Below are positions 1 to 9,295 of a stretch of DNA of 64,000 nt, piece by piece. The notes beneath the pieces are model-generated. The model had not been told where the DNA came from and did not search any database. It saw only the letters and a program-made list of their open reading frames with translations. How positions within the stretch are numbered: the stretch's first letter is position 1; every line of letters starts with the position of its first letter. A program made the position numbers and the translations under genes. This stretch comes from Physcocola sp002396385 (lineage in GTDB: Bacteria; Bacteroidota; Bacteroidia; Bacteroidales; Paludibacteraceae), in NCBI GenBank assembly GCA_946535435.1, contig CAMNDM010000004.1, positions 1 through 64,000 of the forward strand, written 5' to 3'.

Positions 1-74
1 ATTTTCTGTCCCTTTTCACCCGTTAGAGTGGGTGGGCATGCTCCGTTTTTTCCACACAGGAAACCGTACGACTT

Positions 75-2153
75 ATGAAATTTACTTCTGATATCCTGGC
101 TGAAAACCGTCGCCGGCTGGCGCTCTATTTCCGCCAATACGACCCTGTGGTGGGCGATGCCCAGCAGCAGGTGGTGCCCCGCACGCGCGTTTGTCTCGAT
201 GGTGCCGGCTATTACCTGCCGACCGAGATGACCGACCGCTATCCGTGTCTTTTGGCTGGCGATTTGGAGCCTTTCCGCTCTTTGTGCGCCGATGGCTCGC
301 GGGCTTCTGACCGTGAACGCGCCACTTCCGACTACGCCCTTGCCCTGCGTCTGCAACAAATAAGGCTGTTGTTCGATTTCGAATTCTGGTGCTGGCGTTG
401 TGTGAAGATTCAAGACAAACTCAGCAAACGGCTGATTCCCTTCCGCCTCAACTACGGCCAGCGCTGTGCCGCCCATGCCTACGAGGCGATGCGCCTGCAG
501 GGGATGCCCATCCGCGTCATCATTGTCAAGGCCCGCCAGTGGGGTGGCAGTACGGTGACGCAGATCTATATGCTGTGGTTGCAGCTCTACCATTACAAGC
601 GGTGGCACTCGGCCATTGTCAGCCAGCTGAAGAACCAGTCCATCAACATCCGCTCGATGTTGACCTCGGTGGTCGGCAGTTACCCGACAGATATCCCCAA
701 ATTTACGCTGACAGGTTTTGAGAACCTGTCGAATACCAAGTACATACCCGAGCGGGAGTGCAAGATTCAGATCTCGAGTGCCGAAACGCCCGATGCCCTG
801 CGCTCGTTCGACTTTTCCATGCTCCATCTTTCCGAGGTGGGGTTGTGGAAGTCCACGCCGGCCAAAAGTGCCGAAGACCTGGTGCAGACGCTTTACAGTA
901 CGGTGCCTTACGTGGCGGGAACCCTTATTGTAATGGAGAGTACGGCCAAGGGGGTGGGCAACTTCTTCCACACGAACTACCTGGCGGCTGTTTCGGGCGA
1001 CAGTGTGATGCGTCCGCTGTTCGTTCCGTGGTTCGCCATCGAGAACTACGCCCGTTTCCGCCATACGGAGGGTGGACAGTCGGTGGCACGCGATGCCGAC
1101 GGACTGCCGGTGTCCGGTCTGTCTGACCCCGAGCGCCTGGTCGAGAACTTCAGCCCTTACCAGGAGAAGCAGTGGCTGCAGGGCGCTACGCTGGAGGGGA
1201 TTGCCTGGTATGCCGACACCCAGCGGGGACTGCAATACTCCGATTTTATGATGCGCAGCGAATATCCGGGCTCCGATACCGAGGCTTTCCAGGCGAAGAG
1301 CAACCGCTATTATGAGCCCGAACTGGTGGAGGCCTGCCGTGCCACCTGCCGACAGCCGTTGCTGACGGGAAATTTGCGGGGCAATGCCGAGAAGGGCGAC
1401 GCCTGCCTGAAGGAACTGCGCCTGACCGGACAACACTGCCCCAGCGACGAACTGCGCGTCTGGATAAAGCCCGACGAGGGCTCTACTGCCGTTTCCGACC
1501 GGTTCCTGGTGGTGGTCGATATTGGCGGACTGTCGGAGAAGGCCGATTGGAGCGTTATCTCGGTGTTCGACCGGAGTTCGCTGCTGCAACGTTCAGGGGC
1601 TTTGGAGCGGGCTGCTACCTGGCGCGGACACATCGACCACGATTTGCTGGCCTGGAAGGCGGTGCAGATTGCCCACTGGTACGGCAACGCCCTGCTGGCT
1701 ATTGAAAGCAACACGCTGGAGACGAAAGACGCTGTTTGCGTGCACGACAACGGTGGCGACCATTTCTATACCGTCATCGACGAGATTGCCGACACCTATC
1801 CCAACCTCTATATGCGCAGTGTGCCGCCCGAGGTGGCTGGGGGAGCGGTCTCGCGCCGCTACGGGTGGCACACCAACGTGCGCACCAAGTACCTGGCATA
1901 CGACCAGAGCCGTGCCTCCATCCGCGACGGTGAGTTTGTGGAGCACGACCTGCGTTGCTGCGACGAGATGGACTGGCTGGAAAAGAAGCCGAACGGCAGC
2001 CTGGGGGCTATTGCCGGGCAGCACGACGACCTGATCGACACTACGGCCATCGCCCTCTACATCTCTACCCGCGAAATGCCCCTGCCCCGGCGCCTGGCCC
2101 GGACCAAGCCTTCCGCCTCGCGCAACCCGCATGGCGGACTGGCCGCCTTTTAG
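75..2153 (+). CDS. Phage terminase large subunit
   Basis: Packaging motor ATPase and nuclease that would cut and pump phage DNA into a prohead. An N-terminal ATPase domain has a Walker A-like motif KARQWGGST at residues 152-160, the adenine-binding form usual in terminases, and an acidic pair in LHLSEVG that fits Walker B. The C-terminal RNase H-like nuclease shows three acidic clusters: VVVDIGG, AIESN and GQHDDLID. The 692 residues are within the normal range. It is the first gene of a + strand operon with portal and tail nozzle. An AGGAAA stretch lies 14 bases before the start. The window begins only 74 bases upstream, so earlier genes of the arm are unseen. The family call is firm; the phage type is inferred. 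Confidence 0.87.
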   Translation: MKFTSDILAENRRRLALYFRQYDPVVGDAQQQVVPRTRVCLDGAGYYLPTEMTDRYPCLLAGDLEPFRSLCADGSRASDRERATSDYALALRLQQIRLLFDFEFWCWRCVKIQDKLSKRLIPFRLNYGQRCAAHAYEAMRLQGMPIRVIIVKARQWGGSTVTQIYMLWLQLYHYKRWHSAIVSQLKNQSINIRSMLTSVVGSYPTDIPKFTLTGFENLSNTKYIPERECKIQISSAETPDALRSFDFSMLHLSEVGLWKSTPAKSAEDLVQTLYSTVPYVAGTLIVMESTAKGVGNFFHTNYLAAVSGDSVMRPLFVPWFAIENYARFRHTEGGQSVARDADGLPVSGLSDPERLVENFSPYQEKQWLQGATLEGIAWYADTQRGLQYSDFMMRSEYPGSDTEAFQAKSNRYYEPELVEACRATCRQPLLTGNLRGNAEKGDACLKELRLTGQHCPSDELRVWIKPDEGSTAVSDRFLVVVDIGGLSEKADWSVISVFDRSSLLQRSGALERAATWRGHIDHDLLAWKAVQIAHWYGNALLAIESNTLETKDAVCVHDNGGDHFYTVIDEIADTYPNLYMRSVPPEVAGGAVSRRYGWHTNVRTKYLAYDQSRASIRDGEFVEHDLRCCDEMDWLEKKPNGSLGAIAGQHDDLIDTTAIALYISTREMPLPRRLARTKPSASRNPHGGLAAF

Positions 2154-2207
2154 GCTCTTTCTGCCCCAATTCAGTAAACACTATAACCTATATAACTTGC
2201 AATCTTT

Positions 2208-4016
2208 ATGGAAAATTCAGAAACAGTACAACGCAATTTGCGGTTGCTGGAGCAGGCGGCCGCCTGCTATCACGCTATGGCTGACTTCCGCAAGCGCCGC
2301 CAGCGGGCGGTTAACTTTTACCGGGGGCGCCAGTGGAGCGACACCCTGGTTGTGAACGGCCGCACCATGACCGAGGAACAATACATACAGCAGCAGGGAC
2401 GGGCTCCGATCAAGCAGAACATGATCCGTCCGCCTTTGCGCAACATTATCGGCCAGTTCCGCAGCAATCCCAGCAAACCCATCGTGTTCGCGCGTAACCG
2501 CAGCGACCAGCGTTGCGCCGAGATGATGACGGTGGCCCTGGAGTCGGCGCTGTCGATGAACGACAGCCTGAACCGCGATGCCCGTGCGCTGGAAGAGTTC
2601 CTTGTAAGCGGCAGTGCCATCTACCGAACCAGTTTCTCGCTCGATGGTGCCCGCCAGCGCGCTATACCCAAGTTCAGGGCGGTGGCCGCTAACCGCTTCT
2701 TTATAGACCCCGATATGGAGGATGTGCTGGGGGAGGATGCCGCTGTGGTTGGCGAACTGCTCGACTTGGACGTTGACGAACTGGTTGCCACTTATGCACG
2801 GTGCCCCGCCGACGAAGAACGCCTGCGCGCGCTCTATGCGTCGCAACAGTCGCTGAACGGGACCCGGGGGCTCTATCCGGCGGCCATGGCGAAGGGTCCG
2901 CGCCCTGCCGACCTCTCGGTGCTCTTTCCCGTTGTGCCGGGCAAATGCCGGGTGGTGGAAATCTGGCGGAAGGAGTGTGGATGGAAACTCTACTGCCACG
3001 ACTTTCTGACAGGGACGTTCGAGTTGCGGCCCGTTGCCGACCTGCCTGCCGTTGAGGCGCTGAATGCCGAACGCCGGAGGCTGGCCGAAAGGAACGGTGC
3101 GGAGCCCGCCTTGGTGGAATGCTGCCAGCAGTATGTGCCCGTGTGGCGCTGTTACCACCTCACGCCCGACGGACACACCCTTTTCGAGGGCGACTCGCCT
3201 TATGCGCACGGCAACCATCCGTTCGTCTTCACTTTCTACCCCATGGTCGACGGCGAGTGCTGGGGGCTGGTCGAGGACCTGATTGACCAGCAGAAGGTCA
3301 TCAACCGCAATATGATCCTGTTCGACTTTATCAACTCGGCCAGTGCCAAAGGCGTGCTGCTGGTGCCAGAGGAATGTATACCCGACGACTATTCGCTCGA
3401 CGATATTGCCGAAGAGTGGGCCCGCTACAACGGGGTCATCAAAATAAAGGCGAGGGCGGGTGCGCAGATTCCACAGCAGATTTCCAGCAACGCTATGCAC
3501 CCGGGGCTGGGACAGATGATTGAGATGCAGTTGCGCCTGATGGCCGATATTGGCGGGGTGCACGACGCCGTGCAGGGCAAGGCGCCCGCTTCGGGAACCC
3601 CGTCGTCGCTTTACGCCCAGCAGAGCCAGAACAGCAGCATCAACACCCTCGACTATGTGGCCACCTTTAACCACTTCCTCCAGTTGCGCGACAAACGGCT
3701 GCTCCAGTTGGTGGCGCAGTACTATACCGCGCGCCAGTACATCAGTACCGTTGGGACGGAGTTTGGCGAGGAGGCCCACTTTTTCGACCCTGAAACCATC
3801 CGCAATGTCGATTTCGAGAATGCGATTGTGCAGGGCAACAACACGCCGGCGTTCCGTGCCCTGGTCGACGACACCCTGCTCGAACTGTTGCGTGCACAGC
3901 TTATTCCGCTCGACGTTTTTCTCGAAAACAGCTCTTTGCCGTTTGCCGACCGCATTTTGCAGTCGGTCAGGTCAAAAAACAATTCTTCAACCACTAATCA
4001 GGAGGTAACACTATGA
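2208..4016 (+). CDS. Phage portal protein
   Basis: Portal protein, the dodecameric ring at the capsid vertex through which DNA enters and leaves. It is recognised by its place directly after the terminase, its length (602 residues) and its P22-like composition: an N-terminal segment with RQWSDT, then many Arg/Asn-rich helices (IIGQFRSNP) and a C-terminal region with LDYVATFNHFLQLRDKRLLQLV, typical of the portal crown and clip. It overlaps the next gene by four bases (ATGA), indicating translational coupling. It is intact and shares the high GC content of its neighbours. No catalytic residues are expected, so the call rests on position and overall resemblance. Confidence 0.75.
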   Translation: MENSETVQRNLRLLEQAAACYHAMADFRKRRQRAVNFYRGRQWSDTLVVNGRTMTEEQYIQQQGRAPIKQNMIRPPLRNIIGQFRSNPSKPIVFARNRSDQRCAEMMTVALESALSMNDSLNRDARALEEFLVSGSAIYRTSFSLDGARQRAIPKFRAVAANRFFIDPDMEDVLGEDAAVVGELLDLDVDELVATYARCPADEERLRALYASQQSLNGTRGLYPAAMAKGPRPADLSVLFPVVPGKCRVVEIWRKECGWKLYCHDFLTGTFELRPVADLPAVEALNAERRRLAERNGAEPALVECCQQYVPVWRCYHLTPDGHTLFEGDSPYAHGNHPFVFTFYPMVDGECWGLVEDLIDQQKVINRNMILFDFINSASAKGVLLVPEECIPDDYSLDDIAEEWARYNGVIKIKARAGAQIPQQISSNAMHPGLGQMIEMQLRLMADIGGVHDAVQGKAPASGTPSSLYAQQSQNSSINTLDYVATFNHFLQLRDKRLLQLVAQYYTARQYISTVGTEFGEEAHFFDPETIRNVDFENAIVQGNNTPAFRALVDDTLLELLRAQLIPLDVFLENSSLPFADRILQSVRSKNNSSTTNQEVTL

Positions 4017-7000
4017 AAACACCTGTTTCTTTTTCTCCGAAAGGCATTGTTCGAAACGTGCCCGCCACCTTGTCCGAGCCCGGACATTGCGATGCGTTGC
4101 TCAACCTCCGTCCGCAGGGCGGTGGCTGGCGTTCGGTCGGCACCAAGGCCGTTTGTTACGGTCCGTTGGCCGAAGGTGGCGTCTTGTTGCAGGCGGCCCT
4201 GCACCAGTTGCCCGGCCACCCCTATCTGGTGGCAGTGCGCCGTGTGCAGGGGGGCGGCTTGCAGGTGGCAGCCGCCCCTCTCGAAGCGTCCGCTCCCGTT
4301 GTCTGGCAGGTGTTGCACACGTTTCCCGAAACGGCAGCCACAGCCGACGCCATGGCAGTCCACATAGCCTTCATCGGTAATTATTGTTGTTTCTCGGAGC
4401 CCCGTTTGCGCATTTTCCGTTTCAACGGCGCCGCCTATGTGGAAGAGGCCGGTGTGGCCGACAGCGCTCCGGCGTTGGCTTATTCGGTGCACGGACGTTA
4501 TGCGCCGGCCGGTTCGCTGTTGTCGTTCGCCATACCCGTAAGGGGCGAGAATTTGGAGGGCTGCTACTACCGTGAGGCAGCTGCCGGACAGTATTCGGCG
4601 ACGCAGTTGGCGGGTACAAACACCGAAGCCGTTACGCTGAACCAGGGAACACTCAGCACTCCCACCCAGTGGGGAAACCTGGTGTTTGGCGAGGCCGAGA
4701 AACAGGCTTTGCTCGATGCTATGGCCGGGCAGTACGAGGCCCTGCAGCAGTCGTCTGACTACTACCGCGAGGGCTATGTGCTGGTCTGTTCGGCCTGGCA
4801 GTTGGCCGACGGCTCGTATACCTGTCCGTCGGAACCTGTTCTGCTTCATTTGGGTTGCGAGCAAGTGGCGGCCGACTTCCAACAGCAGTCGCTGTCGTTC
4901 GACCCGACGGCCGATATCGATGTGTATTTCAACCGCGACAAGGTCTCGTTCAAGGTCTTTGCCGCCAACGACATCTCTCCAACCGTTTTTTCTGCCGCTG
5001 TGCTCTCGTGTTATGTGCGCCGGCAGTGGATGCAGCAGTTGTCGTTCAGCAAGCCCGAGGTGCCTGCGGCGGGGACGGGCGTCTTTCAAAAGGCGGTGTT
5101 CTTTGTCAGTCCTCCGGTCTCGATGTACCGGTTGGCGAAGGCCGAATTCGACTACCTCCACACCATCCACCACTATGGTCTCGACGCTTCCACCAAGGGA
5201 CTGGTCCCCGGTGGGGTGGGGGTCGACAGCTACTACCGGTTGGCGTTGAAGCATGCGGCCACACACCGCGAGGGACTTACTGAATATCTGCCCACTGCTG
5301 CCGATGTGGCGGACTGGGTACTCTACAAGGCGGTGGAGTTTGACCTGACCGACCCCAACGAAGCGACTTCCAAACGGGTCGATTTCTCCACACTGACCGC
5401 ACAGGAAGTGCTGGGGGCCGATCTGGCCGGACACCTGTCGGTCTCGTGTGGCGGATTGCTGGCCTACAACCAGCGGCTGCACTTGTGGAATTGTGCCTCC
5501 ACTTTCAAGGGGGTACCTGTCTCGTCGGTCGACTTGGCCGATGTGGCTGCCGGGTTCATCTACCGTTATGCCGAGTCGGCTGTCACGCCCCACATCACCC
5601 AGCGGCGGGTGGTGCCGGGAGCCACCTCCAGTGCCTTTGTAAGGGCAGTGGGGCAGTTGGGGCACGGCGGGGTGCGCCAGGTGGTGGCGCAGTTCCGCAT
5701 AGCCAACGGCGGCACCTATCTCTACCACTACCGCACCCTCGCTTACGAGCAGGTCTTTACCGATGCCGGCGGCAACCTTTGGCAGGCTTTTCCGCGCTTC
5801 CTCTCCTTCCCCGACAACCGTTGCGACCAGTGCGTGCTCTACTACCAGGTCGTTGGCGGCGCTTGGAACTCGGTAACCTTCCCGATGCGGGCTTCGGCCG
5901 GCTTCAATTTCTCGTTTGCCCTGCATCTGGCTCCTGCCGACGGACTGAATACCGACTTCGCCGCCTATCTGCCGCTCAGTGGCGGAACTCCGGTTACCGA
6001 TGCGGAGGCAGAGCGGTTGTTGCAGAGCGACGGACAGACGTTTGCGCAACCCGTTACTTTGTCCGGGTCGTCTGGAACAGCCGATTTCTATCAACCCGAC
6101 TTGCTGATGGTGAGTGAGCTTGCCAATCCGTATGTCTTCCGCCCTGAACTGGCGTTCCATTTCGGATCAGCTGTGACTGCTGCGGCCGTTTCTACCCGCG
6201 AAATCAGCGACGCGCAAACGGGGCAGTATCCGTTGTGCGTCTTTACCGAAGGCGGCATCTGGAGCATGGAGTTGGGCACGGCGGCATTCTACAGCCGGCA
6301 GGTGCCCATCAGTGCCGAGGTCAATAGCGGCCGCCGGGTTCTGGCGACTCCCTTCGGCATCGTTTTCCTGTCGGCGGCTGGCGTCAAACTGTTGCAGGGG
6401 CGACAGGTTACGCTGCTGGGTGAAGGGGTGCGCGGTCCGGTCGTTTCCAGTCTGTGGCAGTGCCGGGCTATGCAGGCGGTAGTGTCGGGTGTAGGCGGAC
6501 AGTTGAGCACTGCCGCCCGGTTGTCTGACCAGCATACCGCTTATCCCGACGGAATAGCCGCCTGGCTGGCGGCAGACGTGGCCATGGGCTACGATGCCGC
6601 CCGGCACGAGTTGTTGCTCAGTGGGGCGGCAGAGGGCCTGACCCTCACCTACGTCTACAACTTTGGTACGCGTCAGTGGTACACGTTCAGCGACGTCTTT
6701 TACAGTTTTTCCGGCAATGTGGCGGTAAAGGCGGAAGGAGGTGTGTCGGGGTTGTGCCGGTTGTCTGACGAGGTTTTTCCCTCTGCGGCGGGTGCCGGTT
6801 TTCGGCCTGTAGCTGTAGTTACACGTCCGTTCGCACCCTGGACGCTCTATTACCAGCACCTCGACCGTGTTGTGCTGCAGGGCGAGTTGGCAGGCGGTGC
6901 CGATACGTATGCCGGGCTGTATGTGTTTGCGAGCAACAACCTCACCGACTGGCGCATGGTAAGTGCGGTGCAGTGGCGTCACCCGTTGTCGCCGCAGGCG

Positions 7001-7114
7001 CGCCTGCCCCGTAGCAAGCGCTCGTGGAGGTTCTTCGCCCTCGCTTTCTTTGCCGACGTGCCCGCCTCTTTCTCGCTCTCGCACCTGTCGCTGCTCGGGT
7101 CGGAAGCCGGATAG
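4013..7114 (+). CDS. Large phage tail protein, nozzle-like (P22 gp10/T7 gp12 type)
   Basis: A 1033-residue structural protein translated from the portal stop (ATGA overlap) with a strong Shine-Dalgarno AGGAGG eight bases before ATG, unusual for Bacteroidales. The N-terminus (GIVRNVPATL then LLNLRPQGGGWRSVG) and repeated beta-rich segments such as HELLLSGA followed by TYVYNFGTRQWYTF resemble the beta-propeller nozzle proteins that close the portal channel in short-tailed phages. It is cysteine-containing but has no signal peptide or enzyme motif. It is the last gene of the arm; a hairpin terminator follows 42 bases later. The nozzle assignment is inference from composition and gene order; a generic tail or head-completion protein is the alternative. 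Confidence 0.5.
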   Translation: MKTPVSFSPKGIVRNVPATLSEPGHCDALLNLRPQGGGWRSVGTKAVCYGPLAEGGVLLQAALHQLPGHPYLVAVRRVQGGGLQVAAAPLEASAPVVWQVLHTFPETAATADAMAVHIAFIGNYCCFSEPRLRIFRFNGAAYVEEAGVADSAPALAYSVHGRYAPAGSLLSFAIPVRGENLEGCYYREAAAGQYSATQLAGTNTEAVTLNQGTLSTPTQWGNLVFGEAEKQALLDAMAGQYEALQQSSDYYREGYVLVCSAWQLADGSYTCPSEPVLLHLGCEQVAADFQQQSLSFDPTADIDVYFNRDKVSFKVFAANDISPTVFSAAVLSCYVRRQWMQQLSFSKPEVPAAGTGVFQKAVFFVSPPVSMYRLAKAEFDYLHTIHHYGLDASTKGLVPGGVGVDSYYRLALKHAATHREGLTEYLPTAADVADWVLYKAVEFDLTDPNEATSKRVDFSTLTAQEVLGADLAGHLSVSCGGLLAYNQRLHLWNCASTFKGVPVSSVDLADVAAGFIYRYAESAVTPHITQRRVVPGATSSAFVRAVGQLGHGGVRQVVAQFRIANGGTYLYHYRTLAYEQVFTDAGGNLWQAFPRFLSFPDNRCDQCVLYYQVVGGAWNSVTFPMRASAGFNFSFALHLAPADGLNTDFAAYLPLSGGTPVTDAEAERLLQSDGQTFAQPVTLSGSSGTADFYQPDLLMVSELANPYVFRPELAFHFGSAVTAAAVSTREISDAQTGQYPLCVFTEGGIWSMELGTAAFYSRQVPISAEVNSGRRVLATPFGIVFLSAAGVKLLQGRQVTLLGEGVRGPVVSSLWQCRAMQAVVSGVGGQLSTAARLSDQHTAYPDGIAAWLAADVAMGYDAARHELLLSGAAEGLTLTYVYNFGTRQWYTFSDVFYSFSGNVAVKAEGGVSGLCRLSDEVFPSAAGAGFRPVAVVTRPFAPWTLYYQHLDRVVLQGELAGGADTYAGLYVFASNNLTDWRMVSAVQWRHPLSPQARLPRSKRSWRFFALAFFADVPASFSLSHLSLLGSEAG

Positions 7115-7155
7115 GCCTCTGTGGTGGCTGACTACATACAGTAAACGAAAGGCGG

Positions 7156-7195
7156 ACCGTCCATGCGAAATCAGCATGGGCGGCCCCGTTTTAAT
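7156..7195 (+). terminator. Rho-independent terminator of the + phage arm
   Basis: Stem CCGTCCATGC / GCATGGGCGG around a short gaaatca loop, followed by CCCCGTTTT. It sits 42 bases after the nozzle-like gene and should end the packaging operon. Confidence 0.6.
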
Positions 7196-7340
7196 TTCCT
7201 ACTTGGCCTCCTATTGGTCTGCAAATGGAAAACCGCAAGAGTGGGCTTCAAGCAGCAGATTAACCGGTTGATGGCTGAGAAAAAATCCTAATATCAAAAA
7301 AAATCTATTATCTTTATCAATAATATGAATTGATTACAAT

Positions 7341-7907
7341 ATGTCAAAAATGAAGCTAGACCAATATGGCAGATTTGTACCGTCAAGTAACAAACGGTTT
7401 TTTAGTAATAGTTCAAACCCTATGGTAAGAATAGGGAATAGAATGTTTTTTTACAGTAAAAAAGGCTATATAAGGGGAACTTACCCCGATTTGGAATCTT
7501 TAGGCTTTGAAAAAAAGGAAACTTACTTCGAGCGCCCTGTAAATGATACGGAGATAGAATCTGCTTATAAGGTTACAGAATGCATTGCCGTTTATAAAGG
7601 AATATCGGTATATTTTCAGTCTTTTAATGAAGAAACCAAGGGTATTCTTATCTGGTCAACCGACAAGAGAGTCGGGGATGCTTCTGGTATTACGCCTTAC
7701 TATGACTATGCAGATAGATTAATGTATTGTGATCCTCAGTATTATGGCGAAGTCCCAGAGAAGGATGTTTCTGATATTTATGAGATTCGAAAACCATATG
7801 AAGATTTCAAATTTGTCGGCCCCGAAAAAGTTTATCACAAGAAAGACGGAGAGTGGATTCAGTGTCATTTCCCTGGAACACCTCTGAAGGATGGTGAATT
7901 GTTTTAG
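7341..7907 (+). CDS. Hypothetical protein, AT-rich insert in phage module
   Basis: An intact 188-residue soluble protein, rich in Tyr, Phe, Lys and Asp, without signal peptide or membrane segment. I do not recognise a family. Its base composition is much more AT-rich than the phage genes on both sides, and it follows the terminator of the packaging operon, so it is probably a separately acquired gene with its own promoter (a moron-like cargo gene). An AT-rich 65-base leader precedes the ATG. Function unknown; it may be host-modifying or anti-phage, but nothing in the sequence shows this. Confidence 0.6.
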   Translation: MSKMKLDQYGRFVPSSNKRFFSNSSNPMVRIGNRMFFYSKKGYIRGTYPDLESLGFEKKETYFERPVNDTEIESAYKVTECIAVYKGISVYFQSFNEETKGILIWSTDKRVGDASGITPYYDYADRLMYCDPQYYGEVPEKDVSDIYEIRKPYEDFKFVGPEKVYHKKDGEWIQCHFPGTPLKDGELF

Positions 7908-8040
7908 ATAGGGGTGAAAATTGAACGCATTATTACAAACTGTCATAGGGTGCTTTTTTGTGGATTATTCCCGCCTTTCCCCTCTTCTATATTTTATTTT
8001 CCGCTTTTAACTAATTGAATGTTAGGTAGTAATGTACGAT

Positions 8041-8078
8041 TTGCCAAATAAGCATGTTTTATCATGCTTATTTGGCAA
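8041..8078. repeat. Perfect 16-bp inverted repeat between convergent phage arms
   Basis: TTGCCAAATAAGCATG (8041-8056), six-base loop, then the exact reverse complement (8063-8078). A third partial copy, GCTTATTTGGC, lies at 8117-8127. There is no U-tract on either side, so it does not look like a simple terminator. It marks the point where the two phage operons converge. It could be a recombinase or protein-binding site or a processed RNA end. Confidence 0.8.
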
Positions 8079-8169
8079 GAATTGGTGAAATTAGAGTAAA
8101 AATGCGGTTTTTTATTGCTTATTTGGCTGTTGGGCGATAAGGAATTTTTTGGGGAACATTGTAACGAAA

Positions 8170-8208
8170 CAGTCCCGTCGCCACACCGTGGGGGGGGTAA
8201 CGGGACTG
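8170..8208 (-). terminator. Hairpin ending the - strand phage operon
   Basis: CAGTCCCGT (8170-8178) pairs with ACGGGACTG (8200-8208) just beyond the last gene of the - arm. The T-tract on the - strand is weak (gtttcgtt). Likely the operon terminator. Confidence 0.5.
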
Positions 8209-8218
8209 GCTGTCGTGC

Positions 8219-8803
8219 TTATTTCAGCAGTAGGTATACTTTCTGTTCGGCCTGTTCGGCGGTCGGTCGCCCAAGCACTTGCAGGCAGATCGCTGCACAC
8301 TGCCAGGCGACTGCCTCCCTCAATTTTAGGTTTAACTGTTCCGGATGGGTCTCTGGCACATATTCCAACACGCCTTCGGCCAAATCGGCGGCGGTGGCCG
8401 GATACAGCCAGTAACAGGGGCCACCATCGACCACTACCGGTTTGGCATAGCCGGCGCGCAGAAAGGGGCTGGTCTGCCTTTGCGCGCGGGGTGCGTCGGG
8501 AGCGTCGGCCTCCTCTACCCGCCGTTGCCAGTTGCCCAAGCGCAGGCCTACAAAGCGGACCAGATCGGCTGGTTTCTCGAGCAGGGCGTTGCCGTCGGGG
8601 CCAAGCGTTGCCGAGGTGGTAGGCAGCGTAGCCACAGGCAGCTGCTGTTTGGGGGCGAGTAGCAACACCCGGTGTGTGGCTTCGGGCAACAGGGTGGCTA
8701 TCATGTCGTCGAGCGGGCGGTCGTCGGCAAAGGTGTCGATGGGAACGGGCAGTCCGTCGGTGGGCGTCAACTCGTTGATCAGGGTTTTGATGTAGTCTAT
8801 CAT
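8219..8803 (-). CDS. Phage structural protein, possible head-tail adaptor
   Basis: A 194-residue protein, last gene of the - strand phage arm. It is alpha-helical, with a hydrophobic C-terminal half (LREAVAWQCAAICLQVL) and no enzymatic motif. Its place two genes after the capsid-like gene and its size fit a head-completion or head-tail adaptor protein, but I do not recognise a specific family. It starts 28 bases after the upstream gene. Confidence 0.5.
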   Translation of the reverse strand: MIDYIKTLINELTPTDGLPVPIDTFADDRPLDDMIATLLPEATHRVLLLAPKQQLPVATLPTTSATLGPDGNALLEKPADLVRFVGLRLGNWQRRVEEADAPDAPRAQRQTSPFLRAGYAKPVVVDGGPCYWLYPATAADLAEGVLEYVPETHPEQLNLKLREAVAWQCAAICLQVLGRPTAEQAEQKVYLLLK

Positions 8804-8831
8804 GGCTGTTCAAAGGAAGGTGGTTAACGGC

Positions 8832-9176
8832 TTATCGGGCTGGGGTGAACAGCGACGGTGCCTTCTGCTCTGATTTCCTAGTGGTGGTTTTGCCTGTGTT
8901 TTGGGACGGTTGCCGCGACGGGGCCTCTGGCTGGGTGGCTGCTGGTGGCTGGGCGTCTGCCTCGGCTTCGCCTACCTTCGCACTGATGCGGTAGACGCCC
9001 CTCCGGTATTCGGGTTGCGCCTCGAGGGCGGCCTGCAAATCTGGGTCGCTGGTGGTAAACTGGCCGCGCATCTTCATGTTCTGCACGCCTTTGAATTCTA
9101 CAATGTGGATGCCGTTGGCTGTAGCAACAGGCATAACCAGGGTGTAGAGCCGGGTAAGGGTATAGGTTACTAGCAT
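8832..9176 (-). CDS. Small phage protein, capsid-associated candidate
   Basis: A 114-residue protein directly after the capsid-like gene. Its first ~75 residues form a compact domain (IHIVEFKGV, then MKMRGQFTTSDPDLQAALEA and YRRGVYRI). The tail is disordered, rich in Ala, Pro, Gln and Lys. Similar short proteins next to capsid genes are often decoration or head-fibre proteins; that role here is inference from position. About 120 bases without a gene separate it from the capsid gene. Confidence 0.45.
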   Translation of the reverse strand: MLVTYTLTRLYTLVMPVATANGIHIVEFKGVQNMKMRGQFTTSDPDLQAALEAQPEYRRGVYRISAKVGEAEADAQPPAATQPEAPSRQPSQNTGKTTTRKSEQKAPSLFTPAR

Positions 9177-9295
9177 GGGTGTTCTCTTTTTTGTTTGGTT
9201 GCTAAATAGGTGAATTCTAGGTCCGGTACGAGCTACCGGAAAGGAGGGGGACGGATTTGCGACATAGCTTTACTCTTTAGAGGTTGGCGCAATGG

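Noticed and set aside
2217..6160. Very long - strand open frames (520 and 720 codons) opposite portal and tail genes
   Set aside because: They are antisense shadows created by the GC-rich third positions of the real + strand genes; composition is Arg/Gln/Gly/His-rich with no recognisable domain.
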